Of a stretch of DNA of 64,000 bases, positions 43,459 through 54,664 are shown one piece after another (position 1 is the first letter of the stretch; each line of letters begins with the position of its first letter). A model generated the notes under the pieces. It was not told the origin of the DNA, ran no database searches, and saw only the letters and a list, made by a program, of their open reading frames with translations. Source of the stretch: Deroplatys truncata (Eukaryota; Arthropoda; Insecta; Mantodea; Mantidae); the NCBI GenBank assembly GCA_030765065.1, contig CM060978.1, positions 52,790,421 through 52,854,420 on the forward strand, written 5' to 3'. Made by a program: the position numbers and the translations under genes.

Positions 43459-44263
43459 GCAACACTCACATAACTTTCTCTACTCTTGTAAAACTATTTT
43501 TACGAACGCTTATTCTCCATCTACTTCATTTTAATCGAGATAAACATTTGCAGACTTATTGCTAATTTTCTTGTAGATGCAAGGGGAATATGGTAGGCTA
43601 AGCGATAGTTAAACATTTAAGAGCTGGTTGCTATGTGGAGCATTGCAAAATTCAAATAAATAACTAGGAATATCTCGGAAATGGTTCACTCCACAAAAAA
43701 ATGTATATGACATAAGTTGTGTGTTTTAACGTACTCTACATTTTTTGTGTAGACAAATGTTGTCTAACTCTTATGGTTTACCAGTTATGCAAAAGTCGTT
43801 CATAATGAAGAATACTTTTGGAGACATTCCAAGGAAATTCAAGATATACATTTCATTTGTCATAAAAATATCTTAAACATATGATATTTTAATCAAAATC
43901 GTTAGAACCAGTTTTCAGAAAATTAAAATTTTCGAAAAATCTTCCATGTAAAGGGTAATCTGGGGTGGGGGGATTTTCTTGAAAACCTTCGTGTCGCATC
44001 TGTGGAAGATACTGAACCTAAATACCAAGTTTGGTGTTTATCTGACTGTTCGTTTCTGAGTTATGCTGTTCACAGACAGACACACACACAGACAGACACA
44101 CATACACAGACACACAGACAGACACACACACGGACATGTTTCCAAAAAGGCTTTTTTGGATTCAGGGGGTCTCAAAACATGTATTTCCGGTGAAATCTCG
44201 GTATCGAATTTTTGGGTGGAATACAATACTTCCTCTACTTACTATACGTAGTAGAGAAAGTAA
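43459..44263 (+). repeat. R-I copy, short variant, left terminus trimmed
   Basis: It begins at ACACTCACATAACTTTC, without the ATCTGATG terminus. The microsatellite 44078-44132 is the longest in the window. The right end GTAGTAGAGAAAGTAA abuts the next copy through only an A-run. Confidence 0.85.
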
Positions 44264-44266
44264 AAA

Positions 44267-44988
44267 ATCTGATGTGTTACACTCACATGACTTTCTCTAC
44301 TCTTGTACAAACTATTTTTACGAACGCTTATTCTCCATCTACTTCATTTTAATCGAGATAAACATTTGCAGAGACTTATTGCTAATTTTCTTGTAGATGC
44401 AAGGGGAATATGGTAGTCTTTAAGCGATATTCAAATCGTTTAAGAGCTGGTTGCTATGTGGAGCATTGCAAAATTCAAACAAATAACAAGGAATATCTCG
44501 AAAATGGTTCACTACACAAAAAAATGCATATGACATAAGTTGTGTGTTTTAACGTACTCTACATTTTTTGTCTAGACAAATGTTGTCTATCTCTTACGAT
44601 TTACCAGTTATGTAAAAGCCATGCCGAAAGAAGAGGACTTTTGGAGACATTCCCAGAAAATTAAAGATATATATTTTATTTGTCATGAAAATATCTGAAC
44701 ATATGACATTTTAATTAAAATCGTTAGAGCCATTTCTGAGAAAATAAAAAATTTCGAAAAATGTTCCACGTAAAGGGTAGTCAGGGGTGGGGAGATTTCC
44801 TTGAAAACCTTCATGTCGCATCTTTGAAAGATACTCAACCTAAATACCAAGTTTGGTATTTATACGGCTTTTCGTTCTTGGGTTATGCTGTTCAAAGTCA
44901 CACAGACACATACATGAACCTTCTTCTAAGAGTGCTTTTTTTGGGTTCAGGGGACCTGAAAACATGCTGTACGGAGTAGGGAAAGTAA
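44267..44988 (+). repeat. R copy in head-to-tail tandem with the previous one
   Basis: ATCTGATGTGTTACACTCAC starts four bases after the neighbour's GTAA. The right end is shortened (ATGCTGTACGGAGTAGGGAAAG): the GGTGAAATCTC segment and stem-loop are deleted. Its left half matches the neighbour closely, including the loss of the TTCCATTCTC...GAGAAAAAG block. Confidence 0.8.
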
Positions 44989-44995
44989 AAAGTAA

Positions 44996-45076
44996 TAAGT
45001 GGTAAGAATAGCTTGTATACCCATTAATAAACGATAGAGGGCAAAGAAAATCATGTGAATGTGTAACATCAGATAC
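44996..45076 (-). repeat. R-II left-end fragment
   Basis: TATACCCATTAATAAACGATAG through TGTGAATGTGTAACATCAGAT. Confidence 0.7.
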
Positions 45077-45475
45077 TTTTTCTTAGATCTCAAACTTGAT
45101 CCCATAAACGACAAAATTAAGGTATTCAACCAGCTCTACAATGCTGTTATTAAAGACGAACCTCCTAAACCAAAACGTTCTGCACTTCGGTGTATGAGAT
45201 GTCAAGGTCATGGTCACAGTACCATAGCTGGTCGTCCTTACTTGAGCTGTGTCAATTGTGATGGGACACTTATAACCTCTAGCTGCACCAAAAACATAAG
45301 CTCTCCTCCAATTTGCGTGAATTGCACGGCACAACACATTGCTAATTACAGAGGATGCCCTGTCCATAAAGATATACAGGAATACACGCAATAAATAGAA
45401 CACGCAAGTAAATACTGACAAACCAAGCAAACTGCTGCGACAATCAGATGAAACTTTTGCCGACATTGTTAAAAG
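45077..45475 (+). pseudogene. jockey-like LINE ORF1 (gag-like zinc knuckles), C-terminal part
   Basis: An open frame from 45059 to 45394 encodes LDLKLDPINDKIKVFNQLYN and then three CCHC-like knuckles: CMRCQGHGHST, CVNCDGTLITSSC and CVNCTAQHIANYRGC. NYRGCP is the usual end of the third knuckle in jockey-clade ORF1, an RNA-binding nucleic-acid chaperone. The first knuckle has lost its last Cys. Beyond the stop, another frame reads KLLRQSDETFADIVKRY, the typical ORF1 C-terminal stretch, so there is at least one frameshift. It is cut at 45475 by R-II, and ORF2 sequence resumes at 46760. Confidence 0.75.
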
Positions 45476-45482
45476 ATATTCT

Positions 45483-46759
45483 CATGTGATACATTTACAC
45501 GACTTTCTCTACCTTCTATCGTTTATTAGTGGGCATAAAAACTATTCTTACAATAGCTTATTACTTTCTCTACTACGTATAGTAAGTAGATGAAGTATTG
45601 TATTCCACCCAAAATTTCGATACCGAGATTTCACAGGAAATACTGTTTTGAGCCCCCTGAATCCAAAAAAAGTATTTTTGGAAACATGTCCGTGTGTGTG
45701 TGACTGTGTCTGTGAACAGCATAACTCAGAAACGAACAATCGGATAAACACCAAACTTAGTATTTAGGTTCAGTATCTTCCAGAGATGCGACACGAAGGT
45801 TTTCAAGAAAATCCCCCCACCCCAGATTACCCCAGATTTTAATTTTCTCAAAAATATCTCTAACGATTTTGATTAAAATATCATATGTTTAAGATATTTT
45901 CATGACAAATAAAATGTATATCTCGAATTTTCTGGGAATGTCTCCAAAAGTATTCTTCATTGTGAACGACTTTTGCATAAGTGGTAAATCATAAGAGATA
46001 GACAAAATTCTACTACACAAAAAATGTAGATCGCGTTAAAATACACAATTTATGTCATATAATTTTTTTGTTGAGTGAACCATTTTCGAGATATTGCTTG
46101 TTATTCCCATAAATTTTCCAATACTTTTTCTCAATTGGAAATTCGTTATTCATTTTTATGTCCTGGACTTGCAAAGAGAATGGAATGCGCCATATAGCAA
46201 CCAGCTCTTAAAATATTTGACTATCCCTTAAATACTACCATATTCCCCTTGCATCTACAAGAAAATTAGCAATAAGATTAACATCTTGATTAACATGAAG
46301 TATATGGAGAATAAGCGTTTGTAAAAATAGTTTGTACAAGAGTAGAAAAAGTCTATCAATTACATTTTAATCCAAATAAAGATTCGCAGAAATAGCTACA
46401 TTACACATTTCGTTATAGATACAAAGGAAACAGCGATATTCAAATGTTCCGTGCTGTTTCCTTGCAATCGCGAGAAACAACTGAAAGTTGACTTTCGAGA
46501 GAACGACCAAGAAATATTGTGTAGTACGTTTTCGTCTATCGCATAACGGTTATCAGGTATACGAGATTAAACAAAATTCCTTCAGAATGAAGAGGACTTC
46601 ATAGGCTATTCTCAGAAAATTCAAGATATATATTTTATTTGTCATGTAAATATCTTTAATATATGGCATTTTAATCAAAATCATTGGAGCCATTGTTTAA
46701 AAAATAATAAATTTCAAAAATGCTCCATGTAAAGGGTAGTTTAGGGCGGGGGATTTTAA
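45483..46759 (+). repeat. R-II copy split by an R-I copy, inside the LINE
   Basis: The left end TGTGATACATTTACACGAC is at 45483, the host resumes at 46354 (CTATCAATTACATTTTAATC), and it is truncated at GGGCGGGGGATTTTAATGG. Confidence 0.7.
45562..46353 (-). repeat. R-I copy lacking the outer left terminus
   Basis: TTACTTTCTCTACTACG at the left and GTACAAGAGTAGAAAAAGT at the right. The outer 23 bases (CATGTGAGTGTAACACATCAGAT) are missing, and the R-II host resumes at once. The element here is bounded simply by ACTTTCTCTACT and its inverse. Confidence 0.8.
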
Positions 46760-48111
46760 TGGAACTGTCACTCTTTATGAAAAATGTCTAAGTATCCACT
46801 TTATAAAACTAATTACAATAGAGCTATCAGAAATTTAAAAGAAGCACTAATGGAAGAAAGGAAAGAAGCTGTCAAAACCAGCGGCTATCGTTTTATACTA
46901 CAAACTGCTCACTATAGAGGAAAACTAAATTTATCACAAAAGCCATTTATAAAGTGAAAGTATGAAACTCCTGGAAATGCACATCAGAAAAAAGTAGGTG
47001 TTTTCTCTGACATGCTAGTCGAACAGTTTCAAACTAACAGAACTACCAATCCCAAGTTTGAGAGAAAAGTCGCTGAGGGATTAATAACACCATTGCAACT
47101 TTCACCTTTCTCTACTTACTTCACGCCAGCTCAAGTAATCGCGTGATGACCCATACGCCAATTAAGAAGGCACCAGGTCATAATCTAATAGTGCAATCAA
47201 TGCTTAAAGCATTTCCTACGAAGGTGATAATATTCCTGACACAGGTATACAATGCAATTCTACGACTAGCTTATTTTCCGAAGAGTTGGAAGCATGCCAT
47301 TATTGTAATGATTCAAAAGCCTGAAAAACAAAGGAATGATCCCAGAGCTATCTTCTTCCTATTTTATTCAAGATATTTGAACGTGCTACTTCCACGACTT
47401 TCGGATTTACTTCGAAAAAGTGTCTAGAACTTTTCGAAAATAGGAAGACTTGCCTAGGTGTCCTATTGGATACAGAAAAAGCTTTCGACAAAGATTGGCA
47501 TAATCGCCTCTTATTTAAAATAAAACCACTGGTCTCTGACATATTTTTCAGAATAATAAATACTATTTCTCAAACATACCATTTACAGTGAATCACATGC
47601 ATACAACTTCCAAAGCTAGAACCATAAAATTAGGTGTTCCACAAGGAGGTGTACTTGGACCGTTCATCTACATACTTAATTTTTGTCTCGGATTTTCCTA
47701 AAGACTAGATCATAATGATTGCATAGTTTGCAGATGATATTGAGTCCTTTGTAGAGATGCGTATTTGAAACAAGCAACATAATGCAGCAGTTTCTAACCA
47801 CGGTGGATGAAGTGTGCAACAAGTGGAAAGAAAAGTTGAATCCCAAACAATCACGTGCTGTAGATTTTTCACCTACAAAAATAACCTTCAATATGAATCT
47901 ATCATTCTTCAGGATGAGGAAATCTTGCACGCTGATTAGTGAAATACATAGGATTACATATGGACGCCAAACTAAACTGGAGAGTGAACATAAATAATTT
48001 AATTTGAAAACTTCGTAACAGACTGTATACGTAAGCTCCCCGTGTAAGGTTCTTCTCTTTTGCCATTCACCTAAAAGAATAATACCTATATTTATGTTTT
48101 CTTTGTATTTA
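46760..48111 (+). pseudogene. jockey-like LINE ORF2, reverse transcriptase region
   Basis: Scattered over three frames: YNRAIRNLKEALMEERKEAV (pre-RT), FSPFSTYFTPAQVI, KAPGHNLIVQSMLKAFPTKV, PKSWKHAIIVMIQKP, VLLDTEKAFDKDWHNRLL (RT motif A, Asp present), LGVPQGGVLGPF (motif B) and FADDIESF (motif C, catalytic DD). The thumb region is partly visible (WKEKLNPKQSRAV). The endonuclease domain is missing upstream of 46760. Multiple frameshifts and stops show long decay. The 3' part lies beyond the Tc1 element at 49203-49640. Confidence 0.8.
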
Positions 48112-49200
48112 CACTATGTGATTAAAAGTATCCAGACACCCCACAAACATACGTTTTTCATCATAGGTGCATTGTGCCGCCACCTACTGTCTGGTACTTA
48201 TTATCCGCGACCTCAGTAGTCATTAGACGTCGTGAAACAGCAGAATGCGACGCTCCGTGGAACTCACGGACTTCGAACGTGGTCAGGTGATTGGGTGTCA
48301 CTTTTGTCAGATGTCTGTACGCGAGATTTCCACACTCCTAAACTCCCTAGGTCCACTGTTTCTGATGTGATAGTGAAATGGAAACGTGAAGGGACATGTA
48401 CAGCACAAAAGCGTACAGGCGACCTCGTCTGTTGACTGACAGAGACCGCCGATATTTGAAGAGGGTCGTAAAGAGTAATATGCAGACATCTATCCAGACC
48501 ATCACACAGGAATTCCAAACTGCATCAGGATCCACTCCAAGTACTGAAGAATCACGGTACACAATGTGGCGATCCGATGACAGGGTGTGGGGATGGCGAA
48601 TGCCCAGTGAACGTCATCTGCTAGCGTGTGTAGCGCCAACAGTGAAATTCGGAGGTGGTGGTGTTATGGTGAGGCCGTGCTTTTCCTGGTGGGGGCTTAC
48701 TCCTCTTGTTGTTTTGCGTGGCACGATCACAGCGCAGTCCTACATTGATATTTTAAGCACCTTCTTGCTTCCCACTGTTGAAGAGCAATTCGGGGATGGC
48801 GATTGCATCTTTCAACACGATCGAGCACCTGTTCATACTGCAGGAGCTGTGGCGGAGTGGTTACACAACAATAACATCCCTGTAATGGACTGACCTGCAC
48901 AAAGTCCTGACTTGAATCCTATAGGGCACATTTGGGATGTTTTGGAACGCCGACTTCGTGCCAGGCCTCACCGACCTACATCGATACCTCTCCTCAATCC
49001 CGCACTCCGTGAAGAATGGGCTGCCATTCCCCAAGAAACCTTCCAGCACCTGATTGAAAGTATGCCTGCGAGAGTGAACGCTGTCATCAAGGCTAAGGGT
49101 GGGCCAACACCATATTGACTTCCAGTATTACCGATGGAGGGCGCCACGAACTTGTACGTCATTTTCAGCCAGGTGTCCGGATACTTTTGATCACGTAGTG
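48112..49200 (+). mobile_element. Tc1-like element (copy 1), inserted in the LINE
   Basis: TA lies at 48110-48111 and 49201-49202. The terminal repeats CACTATGTGATTAAAAGTAT and, in reverse complement, CACTACGTGATCAAAAGTAT agree at about 26 of 30 positions. It is shorter than a full relative because of an internal deletion. The LINE continues on both sides. Confidence 0.9.
48245..49118 (+). pseudogene. Tc1-like DD34E transposase, deleted and mutated (copy 1)
   Basis: MRRSVELTDFERGQVIGCHF starts the paired-type helix-turn-helix. VSDVIVKWKREGTC and TDRDRRYLKRVVKSNMQTSI follow after frame changes. Compared with the copy at 63360, about 57 codons between GSTPST and ESRYTMW are deleted, taking out the first catalytic Asp. 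FGGGGVMV, CIFQHDRAPVHTAG (second Asp), SPDLNPIGHIWDVLERRLRA and AAIPQETFQHLIESMPARVN follow, to KAKGGPTPY. The third acidic residue, Glu in NPIE of active relatives, is Gly here. One stop interrupts before AQSPDLNP. It is therefore dead at two of three catalytic positions. Confidence 0.9.
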
Positions 49201-49202
49201 TA

Positions 49203-49646
49203 TATGGATGCATGGCTGTGCAATATGGGGATCTGCATCTGTCAAATAAAAAGAGTTCAAATATACAGAATCGGGCACTTCGAGTTATAACGGACGTGCC
49301 GTGGTACATCCGCAATGATAACCTGCAGATGCCTAAACATATCTACCCATTGTGGAACCAACAATACACTCCTGTTATATATGTATTTACAGTTTATTGG
49401 AGGACCATCCAACCAATCTGCTCAACAGTATTCCAGTACAACTTCCACATCTCAGTATCTAGAGGGTTAAAAAGAACGACACATACCGGCCTCATTGACA
49501 TGTAAATGATCATATTGCTTTTCTTATATCTACGCTTAGGGACAGTGATAGGACTCCTACGTCAAAACATGCGACTTTATGTAATTACACAATTGTATTG
49601 TATATTACCGTAAAATAAAATTATCTATATTAAAAATACCAAAAAA
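49203..49646 (+). pseudogene. jockey-like LINE ORF2, 3' end
   Basis: The continuation of 46760-48111. HGCAIWGSASVK and, in the next frame, SSNIQNRALRVITDVPWYIR and NDNLQ match the post-RT region of jockey ORF2. AATAAAATTATC and an A-rich tail near 49613-49646 may be the polyadenylation end, directly followed by an R-II copy. Confidence 0.75.
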
Positions 49647-51363
49647 ATCCGATGTGATACAGTCACATGGCTTTCTCTACCCTCTATCATTCATTAGTGG
49701 GTATACAAACTATTCTTACTAACCCATATTTTTCTATCTACTTCATTCTAATCCAAATAAACTTTTGCAGAAACAGTTACATTACACATTTCGTTATAGA
49801 TACAAAGGGAACCGCGATAGTCAAATGTTTAAGAACTAGACGCTATATGCTGGCCTTAAAATTCCATACTGTTTCCATGACATCGCGAGAAATAACTGAA
49901 TGTTGAAAGGATTTAGAGAATGACCAAGGAATGAAAATTCGAATCTTTAATAACGGATATCTCAGAAATGGCTTATGCCACAAAAAAGATTATTTGAAAT
50001 AAATTGAGTGATTTAAAGAGCTCTACATTTCTTGTGGAGTACGTTTTCGTCTATCGCTTGACGTTAACCAGTTATACAAGGTTATGCAAAATTTCTTCCA
50101 AATGAAGACTTCACAGGCTATTCTCAGAAAATTCAAGATATACATTTTATTTGCAATATGAAACATTTAATATGCGGCATTTTAATCAAAATCGTTAGAA
50201 CCATTTTTCAGAAAATAAAACATTTTGAAAAATGTTCTATATAAACAGTAGTTGTGGTGGGGGAATTTTCTTGAAAATCTTCGAGTCGCATCATTGGAGG
50301 AAGATGCTGAACTCAAATACCAAGTTTGGTATTTATTCGACTTTTCATTTTTGAGTTATGCTGTTCAAAGACACACAGACTCACTCATACGGACATGTTA
50401 CCAAAAATGTTTTTTTTAATTCAGGGTTTCAAAACGTGTATTTCCGATGAAATCTCGGTATAGGTAGAATTAGAAGTAGCTAAATTTAGGTAGGAGATAT
50501 ATTGTCCCAAATTAAAAAAATATTAAGTTTGTAATTTGTTTGTTTCTTTAAGTATTAAATATTTATGTTTGCCTCGGTTGCGTCAGTATTATTGTTAGAG
50601 ACATGGAAGTCTTGGCAGGGTTGTGATACGACTAACAATGTAGGCTTACACAGATTTTAAGTTTTAATTCACTCCATTTTTATTAATCCTTGACACAAAT
50701 TAAATAGCACTTCACTGATATCGAGAGCTGTGAGATTCTTTTATTTAATACTTGCACTTTTTAACACGTATACTATTTTCGTCTCACACGAATACATAAT
50801 TAATTTCTCGAGGACAGATCTCGCTTCTGGTTATGAGCACTGTCTAAAAGCAACACGTCTGGTTATGAGCACTGTTTGGAGGCAACTGAGTTGATTTCAA
50901 CCGTCTAAACTTGAAATACTTCCAATAGAATATCTTCATTTAACTAAAGCTTTTTCTGGTTGTTGATTGGCTATTTTATAAACTGTCACTAAAATTACAT
51001 TGTTGTTACTCCAAGAATCACAAGTAACATTTAAACTTACTAATTCATTATTGCCTCAAGGTTACCTCATTGTTTCCTATTGTTAGCAATTTTTGACCTA
51101 TTTCTCACAGCTCCTACATTATTATATTACGTAATGCATTCACATAACATTATTGAACATGTTTACAATAATATAAGTATATGCAATGACTGTTACATAC
51201 ATTTTACAAATTATTACATACACATATTGCTTCAAGGCGGGCTGTTATTGAGTTTACATATTATATAATTTGACTGAAATCATTTAAGTGTTAATAATAC
51301 TGTCTCAAATTTTTGGGTGGAAAGCAATACCTTTTCTATCTACTATGTATGTGGTAGAGAAAA
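49647..51363 (+). repeat. R-II copy split by the LTR-like fossil
   Basis: The left end is TCCGATGTGATACAGTCAC, continuing to GATGAAATCTCGGTA near 50463. The right end resumes at 51302 (TCTCAAATTTTTGGGTGG) and finishes CTATCTACTATGTATGTGGTAG. It gives the best full-length view of R-II. Confidence 0.75.
50464..51301 (-). repeat. LTR-like fossil, copy 2 (inverse of 3331-4021)
   Basis: 50507-51246 matches 3331-4021 in reverse complement, including the CCAAT-like/TATA-like block and the TTTTTATTAATCC inverse of the polyadenylation signal. It interrupts R-II inside CTCGGTATCGAATTTTT. No internal coding region is present, as expected of a solo LTR. Terminal bases and a target duplication are not clear. 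Old. Confidence 0.45.
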
Positions 51364-51784
51364 TACAAATAATAACAAGGAATATATTCTTGGAAATGGT
51401 TAACTCCACAAAAAAATTGTATACTTTAACGAGATCTATATCGTAGTGTAGTAAGAGTTTGTCTATCTCCTAGTTTACCAGTTATACAACAGACATTCAG
51501 AATGAAGAGGGCTTCAATGGCTATTCCCAGAAAACCTAAGATATACATTTGTCATGTAAATATCTTTAATATATGGTATTTTAATCAAAATCGTTACAGC
51601 CAGTTTTTGGAAAATCAAAATGTTCGAAAAATTTTCCATGTAAAGGGTAGTTTGAGATGGGGGATTTTCTTGAAAATCTTCGTGTAGCATACTTAGAAAA
51701 TGCTGAATTTAAATACCAAGTTTGATACTTAATCGATTTTTCGTTTATGAGTTATACTGCGCACGGGCACACACAAATGGGCCT

Positions 51785-53098
51785 TTTTACTTTCTCTACT
51801 ACGTATAGTAAGTAGGGGAAGTATTGTATTCCACCCAAAAATTCGATACCGAGATTTCACCGGAAATACATGTTTTGAGATCCCCTGAATCCAAAAAAAG
51901 TATTTTTGGAAACATGTCCGTGTGTGTGTCTGTGTGTCTGTGTGTGTCTGTGAGTGTGTCTGTCTGTGAACAGCATAACTCAGAAACGAACAGTCGGATA
52001 AACACCAAACTTGGTATTCAGGTTTAGTATCTTCCAAGGATGCGACACAAAGGTTTTCAAGAAAATACCCCACCCCAGACTACCCTTTACATGGAACATT
52101 TTACGAAAATTTTAATTTTCTCAAAAATGGCTCAAACGATTTTGATTAAAATATCATATGTTTAAGATATTCTCATTCATTCATTCATTATCTGTTTACC
52201 CTCCTCTTATGTAGGACTTACACCCCCCAGGACTTACAGGCGGGTGCCTGGGGTCAGAGGCACGTCGAGGAGCTGACACTCATGGATCAGACAGAGCATC
52301 CAGGATGGGTGATCAGCCCGATGCCTGGTATGGGATGAAGGAAGTAGATGAAACGAAATGTTGGTGAAATGGATGAAAGGAAAGGTGATGATGGAGCAGT
52401 TGGTGGAATGAATGGCGGGGGAAACCGCAGAACCCGGAGAAAACCCGCCCAGACGCCGCTTCGTCCACCACAAATCCCACATGCAGGTCCCTGGGATTGA
52501 ACCCGGTCCGCCTCGGTGGGAGGCGAGCGGTCTAACCACTCGGCGCCGCCCCGTAAGATATTTTCATGACAAATAAAATGTATATCTTGAATTTTCTGGG
52601 AATGTCTCCAAAAGTATTCTTCATGGTGAACGACTTTTGCATAACTAGTAAACCATAAGAGATAGACCAAATTTTACTACACAAAAATGTAGATCGCGTT
52701 AAAATACACAATTTATGTCATATACATTTTTTTTGTTGAGTGAACCATATTTTCGAGATATTACATGTTATTCCCTTAAATTTTTCAATACTTATTTTCT
52801 CGAATGGGAACTCGTTATTCATTTTTTTGTCTTCGATATGCAAAGAGTATTAATCTGTGGCAAAGGGAATGGTGCTGCACCTAGCAACCAGCTATTAAGA
52901 GATATGTATGTGCTTAAAGGCTACTGTATTTTCAAATTGCCCTTGTAAATATATATTCCCCTTACATCTACAAGAAAATTAGCAGTAAGATAGAGTCTGC
53001 TAATGTTTATCTCGATTAACATGAAGTAGATGGAGAATAAGCGTTTGTAAAAATAGTTTGTACAAGAGTAGAGAAAGTCATGTGAGTGTAACACATCA
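51785..53098 (-). repeat. R-I copy, long variant, nested in R-II and carrying a SINE
   Basis: TTACTTTCTCTACTACG at the left and GTAACACATCAGAT at the right. The microsatellite lies at 51920-51966. It is interrupted at TTTAAGATATT by the S3 SINE. Confidence 0.9.
52172..52553 (-). repeat. tRNA-derived SINE (S3), full length with 9-bp target duplication
   Basis: TAAGATATT at 52163-52171 and 52554-52562 flanks it. On the minus strand the head is GCGCCGAGTGGTTAGACCGC (A box) and CCGGGTTCAATCCCAGGG (B box). The body follows and the tail is a TGAA-type repeat (AATGAATGAATGAATGAGA). A short degenerate copy is at 31878-32066. It is the youngest layer of a triple nest (R-II, R-I, SINE) and so probably the most recent mover here. 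The 127- and 101-codon frames across it are spurious. Confidence 0.9.
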
Positions 53099-53222
53099 GA
53101 TTTTTTTAAAGTGATTTGTTTTTGGTTCAGGGGGCCTCAAAACAGTGAAATCTTAATACCAAATTTTTGGGTAGAACACAATACCTCTCCTACTTACTCG
53201 ACTCAGATATTCAAAGATTTAA

Positions 53223-53320
53223 TGGTCCCTTTAGCCTCTATTCCTCTTATTCCTGCAACGAAATGTATATTTAAACTTTCTGCAAACATTTAGCAGATTA
53301 GCTTAAGTATATGAAGAAAA
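53223..53320 (-). repeat. possible R-II fragment
   Basis: TATTCCTGCAACGAAATGTA resembles the R-II left part on the minus strand. It is short and uncertain. Confidence 0.35.
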
Positions 53321-54579
53321 ATCTGATGTGTTACATTCACGCAACTTTCTCTACCCTCTATCATTCATACAAACTATTCGTACTAAACCATATTTTTCTA
53401 TCTAGTTCATTTTAATCCAAATAAACTTTTGCAGAAATAGCTACATTATGTACATTTCGTTATAAATACAAAGGCAACAGCGATAGTCAGATGTTTAAGA
53501 ACTGGACGCTATATGCTGGCCTTAAAACTCCATACTGTTTCCATGCAAATGCAAGAAACAACTGAATGTTGACAGGGCTTCATGAGAATGACCAAGTAAT
53601 GAATAATTCGAACCATTAATAACGGATATCTCAGAAATGGCTTAGGCGATAAAAAAGTTATTTGAAATAAATTGTGTTTTAAAGAGATCTACATTTTTGT
53701 AGGGTACGTTTCGTCCAATACTTACGTTTGCCAGTTATACAGGAGAGTCAAAAGACTACGAACCGGATATCCTTTACTTGGAACAACTTTATGAAAGTGT
53801 GTTTGAGGACAGAATTATTAGCAGGCCCCCTCGCTCCCCAGACCTAACCCCCTGCGATTTCTATCTCTGGGGTAACTTAAAAACAAAGTGTACAAGACAA
53901 ACCCACACACCCTGGAGGAATTAAAACAAAATATCCGCCAGGAAATTGCCAGCATTTCTCAACGTGAACTACGGCGAGTGATGGATAGTTTCGTAAAGAG
54001 GTGCTAAAAATGTATGGACAACGACGGTGGCCAGTTTCAGTATCTCCTTTCATAAAGTTGGTAAGTAAAGCCTTTAAAAGTAGTTTTAAAAATGTATGTT
54101 TGCATCCGCGCCTTTCTATGATAGTGGCAGACGGCAACGAGCGCCGAGGACGCGGACAGGAAAAACACCGGTTCGTAGTTTTTTGCTTACCCTACAAGAT
54201 TGTACAAAATTCTTTCCGAATGAATAGGACTATTCCGAAAAAAATTCAAGATATACACTTGTTATGTAAATATCTTTAATATATGGTATTTGAATCAAAA
54301 TCGTTACAGTAATTTTCTAGAAAATAAAAACATTTCGTAAAAGGTTCAATGTAAAGGACAGTTGGGATGGAGGGATTTTTTTTAAATATCTTTCTGTCAC
54401 ATCTTTGTAAGATACTGAACTTAAATACCAAGTTCAGTATTTATCCGACTTTTCGTTTTTGAATTATTGTTTTATTCAGAGATCTTCAAAACATGTATTT
54501 CCGGTGAAATCTCGGTATCAGATTTTTGGGTGGCATGCACTACCTTCTCTAACTACTATGTACGTGGTAGAAAAAGTAA
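53321..54579 (+). repeat. R-II copy split by a DD38-type deletion derivative
   Basis: The left end is ATCTGATGTGTTACATTCAC and the right end AACTACTATGTACGTGGTAG. The host pieces are 53321-53737 and 54195-54579, and they join in register at CCAGTTATACAAGATTGTAC. Confidence 0.8.
53740..54192 (+). mobile_element. internally deleted DD38-type transposon
   Basis: TA is at both edges (53738-53739 and 54193-54194). The ends GAGTCAAAAGACTACGAACC and, in reverse complement, GTAAGCAAAAAACTACGAACCGG are matched. The plus strand keeps only the transposase C-terminus: RPPRSPDLTPCDFYLWGNLK (third Asp), a frameshift, then LEELKQNIRQEIASISQREL and RRVMDSFVKRC. About two-thirds of the element is gone. It is a MITE-like non-autonomous copy of a lineage related to, but distinct from, the two other DD38 elements. 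Confidence 0.8.
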
Positions 54580-54664
54580 TAATCATTTGCAAGAATAGTT
54601 TACACAAGAGATAAAAATAAATCATAGTGGGTAGAAAGTCATGTGAATGTAACACATCAGGTTT
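54580..54664 (-). repeat. R-II left-end fragment
   Basis: AAGAATAGTTTACACAAG through GTGAATGTAACACATCAGG. It abuts the right end of the previous R-II copy. Confidence 0.65.

Larger units (their letters stand above)
51364..53222 (+). repeat. R-II copy, right part, split by an R-I copy
   Basis: It begins mid-body (AAATAATAACAAGGAATAT) directly after another R copy's right end, reaches GGGCCTTTTT at 51784, and resumes at 53099 (TTTTTTAAAGTGATTTG) to CTCTCCTACTTACTCGAC. The left half is absent, as at 1176. Confidence 0.7.
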
